From the NCBI GenBank assembly GCA_009779295.1, contig WREN01000161.1:1-5804 (forward strand): a stretch of 5,804 nucleotides of DNA, given 5' to 3'. Made by a program: the position numbers and the translations under genes. Shown here piece after piece: positions 4,066 through 5,804 of this stretch (within the stretch, counting starts at the first letter, position 1; each line of letters opens with the position of its first letter). The notes beneath the pieces were generated by a model. That model was not told where the DNA came from. It worked only from the letters and a program-made list of their open reading frames with translations, and did no database searches. Source of the stretch: Oscillospiraceae bacterium. Its GTDB lineage: Bacteria > Bacillota > Clostridia > Oscillospirales > CAG-272.

Positions 4066-5804
4066 TGCAAGAAAACAACGTTGTTACCAACGCCAACCAA
4101 AACTACGACGAATCCCAAATACAAGTGCTGGAGGGGCTTGAGGCAGTACGCAAACGCCCCGGCATGTACATCGGTTCAACCTCGGCAAGAGGGCTGCACC
4201 ATCTCATTTATGAAATCGTAGACAACTCAATCGACGAAGCTCTCGCAGGAGCCTGCTCGCTTATAATCGTGCGGCTTCACGCCGACAACAGCATCTCCGT
4301 AACTGACAACGGCCGCGGGATTCCGGCGGCTATCAATGTGAAAACGGGGATTCCCACTCCTGAAGTGGTGTTCACCGTGCTTCATGCCGGCGGTAAATTC
4401 GGTGGAAGCGGCTATAAAATCTCCGGCGGTTTGCACGGCGTAGGCGCTTCTGTCGTCAACGCCCTTTCGGAATGGTTCGAGTACGAGAACTGTTTCGAGG
4501 GCAAACTCTACACGCAGCGTTTTGAGCGCGGTAAAGTCGTGCGTCCGTTCGAGTGTATGGGTGAAACCGAAAATCACGGTTTGCGTGTCCATTTCATGCC
4601 CGATTTGCAAATCTTCGAGGAATTGGTTTTCGATGCGGGCATCGTCGTCAACCGTATGCGCGAACAGGCGTTTCTGAACGCGGGCGTAGCCATTACCGTA
4701 ATCGACGAGCGCGGGGAAGATATTATCGAGACTCACCTTCACTACGAAGGCGGTGTACGCAGTTTTGTCGAATACCTCAACGCGATCAAACACGTCGAAG
4801 TTATCCACAAGGATGTTATTTATATACGCGGAGAGAAGGGCGACGAAACGCTCATGACCGCCGAAATCGGAATCCAGTACAACGACAGCTACAACGAATC
4901 ACTCAGCACTTACGCCAACAACGTCGTTACCCCCGGCGGCGGAACGCACGAAACGGGATTCAAAACCGCGTTAAACAAGGTTATAAACGATTTTGCGCGT
5001 AAATTGGGCTATCTCAAGCCCGATGACAAGAATCTCACCGGAGAAGACGTCAGAGAGGGCATATGCGCCGTTGTGAGCGTCAAACTAAGCGAGCCGCAGT
5101 TTGAGGGGCAAACCAAAGACAAGCTCGGTAACAGCAACGTAAGAACGTTTGTAGACGGTCTTGTCACCGAAAAGCTGTCGAACTATTTTGAGGAGAACCC
5201 CACTGTCACTCGTTTGATCCTCGACAGGGCCATCAACGCGATGCGCGCGCGTGAAGCGGCGCGCAAAGCGCGTGAACTCGTACGCGACCGTAAAGGTTTG
5301 CTTGAGGGCTCAGCCCTCCCCGGCAAGCTGTGGGATTGCAGCGACAAACGCGTCGCCGTTACCGAACTCTTTCTTGTAGAGGGTAATTCAGCGGGAGGCA
5401 GCGCAAAAGGCGCGCGCGACAGCAAATTCCAGGCTATCCTCCCTCTAAGGGGAAAAGTTTTGAACGTTGAGAGGAGCCGCCTTGACAAAATCTATTCTAA
5501 TCAGCAGTTAATACCAATTATTCAAGCGTTAGGTTGCGGAATCGGCGAGGATTTCAATATAGAAAAACTCAGATACGGAAAGATAATCATCATGTCCGAC
5601 GCGGATGTTGACGGCTTGCATATACGCTATTTGTTATTGACTTTTTTCTTCCGCCATATGAAAAAACTCATCGAGAACGGGCATATCTATCTTGCGCAGC
5701 CTCCGCTGTACAGGATCTCAAAAGGCAAGCAGGAGAGGTACGCGTTCTCTGACGCGGAGCGCGACGTTTATATCGCGGAACTCGGAAGCGGCGCTGAAGC
5801 TGAA
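4065..5804 (+). CDS. gyrB: DNA gyrase subunit B, 3' end outside the window
   Basis: The window holds 580 codons with no stop. A short Bacillota-type GyrB is near 640 residues, so the C-terminal part of the TOPRIM/tail region is missing. GyrB is the ATPase half of the A2B2 enzyme that introduces negative supercoils. The GHKL ATPase motifs are EIVDNSIDEALAG (Glu50, Asn54), DNGRGIP (81-87) and the ATP lid LHAGGKF...GGLHGVG (106-127); the transducer lysine is in EGQTKDKLGN (Lys351). The TOPRIM part has Glu439 and DADVDG (512-517), the metal-binding residues, followed by HIRYLLLTFFFR. The EGDSAGG motif reads EGNSAGG, with Asn441. The ATG overlaps the remB stop (TAATG), with AAAGGA at 4046-4051, 13 bases upstream, so coupling to remB is likely. 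Confidence 0.97.
   Translation, partial: MQENNVVTNANQNYDESQIQVLEGLEAVRKRPGMYIGSTSARGLHHLIYEIVDNSIDEALAGACSLIIVRLHADNSISVTDNGRGIPAAINVKTGIPTPEVVFTVLHAGGKFGGSGYKISGGLHGVGASVVNALSEWFEYENCFEGKLYTQRFERGKVVRPFECMGETENHGLRVHFMPDLQIFEELVFDAGIVVNRMREQAFLNAGVAITVIDERGEDIIETHLHYEGGVRSFVEYLNAIKHVEVIHKDVIYIRGEKGDETLMTAEIGIQYNDSYNESLSTYANNVVTPGGGTHETGFKTALNKVINDFARKLGYLKPDDKNLTGEDVREGICAVVSVKLSEPQFEGQTKDKLGNSNVRTFVDGLVTEKLSNYFEENPTVTRLILDRAINAMRAREAARKARELVRDRKGLLEGSALPGKLWDCSDKRVAVTELFLVEGNSAGGSAKGARDSKFQAILPLRGKVLNVERSRLDKIYSNQQLIPIIQALGCGIGEDFNIEKLRYGKIIIMSDADVDGLHIRYLLLTFFFRHMKKLIENGHIYLAQPPLYRISKGKQERYAFSDAERDVYIAELGSGAEAE
4801..4809 (+). promoter_or_regulatory. Consensus DnaA box inside gyrB
   Basis: TTATCCACA is an exact consensus match within gyrB codons for Val-Ile-His-Lys. 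It lies about 4.3 kb from the putative unwinding element. It could titrate DnaA or be chance; the sequence alone cannot say. Confidence 0.3.

Noticed and set aside
3776..4096. Minus-strand frame covering remB
   Set aside because: remB on the plus strand matches DUF370 from first to last residue; the antisense frame runs through the repeat arm and shows no family features.
4227..5488. Minus-strand open frames within gyrB
   Set aside because: The plus-strand gyrB frame shows every expected GHKL and TOPRIM motif across the interval, so the antisense frames are by-products.

Overview
The window is the replication-origin neighbourhood of a bacterial chromosome. In order it holds the 3' end of dnaA, an AT-rich intergenic origin (oriC), a small class I methyltransferase gene, dnaN, recF, a small DUF559 (Vsr-like) endonuclease gene inside a perfect 56-bp inverted repeat, a remB/yaaB-type DUF370 gene, and the 5' three-quarters or more of gyrB. 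All genes lie on the + strand, as expected for a leading-strand cluster on one side of oriC. The order dnaA-dnaN-recF-remB-gyrB and the DUF370 gene point to Bacillota, most likely an uncultured Clostridia-type lineage. Core genes are roughly 50% GC; family-level placement is not possible from sequence reading alone.

Region 1-570: the dnaA end encodes the box-binding domain IV. The 222-bp gap after it carries DnaA-box-like 9-mers, including an inverted pair at 280-298. A run of CTA-type trinucleotides follows (439-459), which read as DnaA-trios on the bottom strand, and then 30 consecutive A/T bases (455-484). This box, trio, AT-rich order matches the basal unwinding layout described for bacterial origins. 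A consensus DnaA box (561-569) lies just past the AT-rich stretch, inside the methyltransferase gene.

Region 497-4065: the methyltransferase (YbxB/RsmC-like) is an unusual passenger between oriC and dnaN and is AT-richer than the core genes. dnaN (sliding clamp) and recF (gap-repair ATPase) follow with almost no spacing. The S4-domain gene (yaaA/rlbA) usually found between them in Bacillus is absent. recF runs into a 499-bp unit (3316-3814) made of two identical inverted 56-bp arms around an AT-rich DUF559 gene. The left arm and its inner flank write the last residues and stop codon of recF. The right arm ends two bases before the remB start codon and supplies its Shine-Dalgarno sequence. The unit therefore looks like a small mobile or REP-like nuclease element inserted at a gene junction without breaking the operon.

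Region 4065-5804: gyrB begins at a 1-nt overlap with remB and runs off the window. The motifs in view are intact, except that the TOPRIM EGDSAGG motif reads EGNSAGG. That is the same substitution as the E. coli GyrB D426N quinolone-resistance change.

The core genes work together in replication start (DnaA, oriC), processivity (DnaN), gap repair (RecF) and supercoiling (GyrB). RemB is a DNA-binding regulator in its known relatives. The DUF559 unit is the most novel-looking part of the window.
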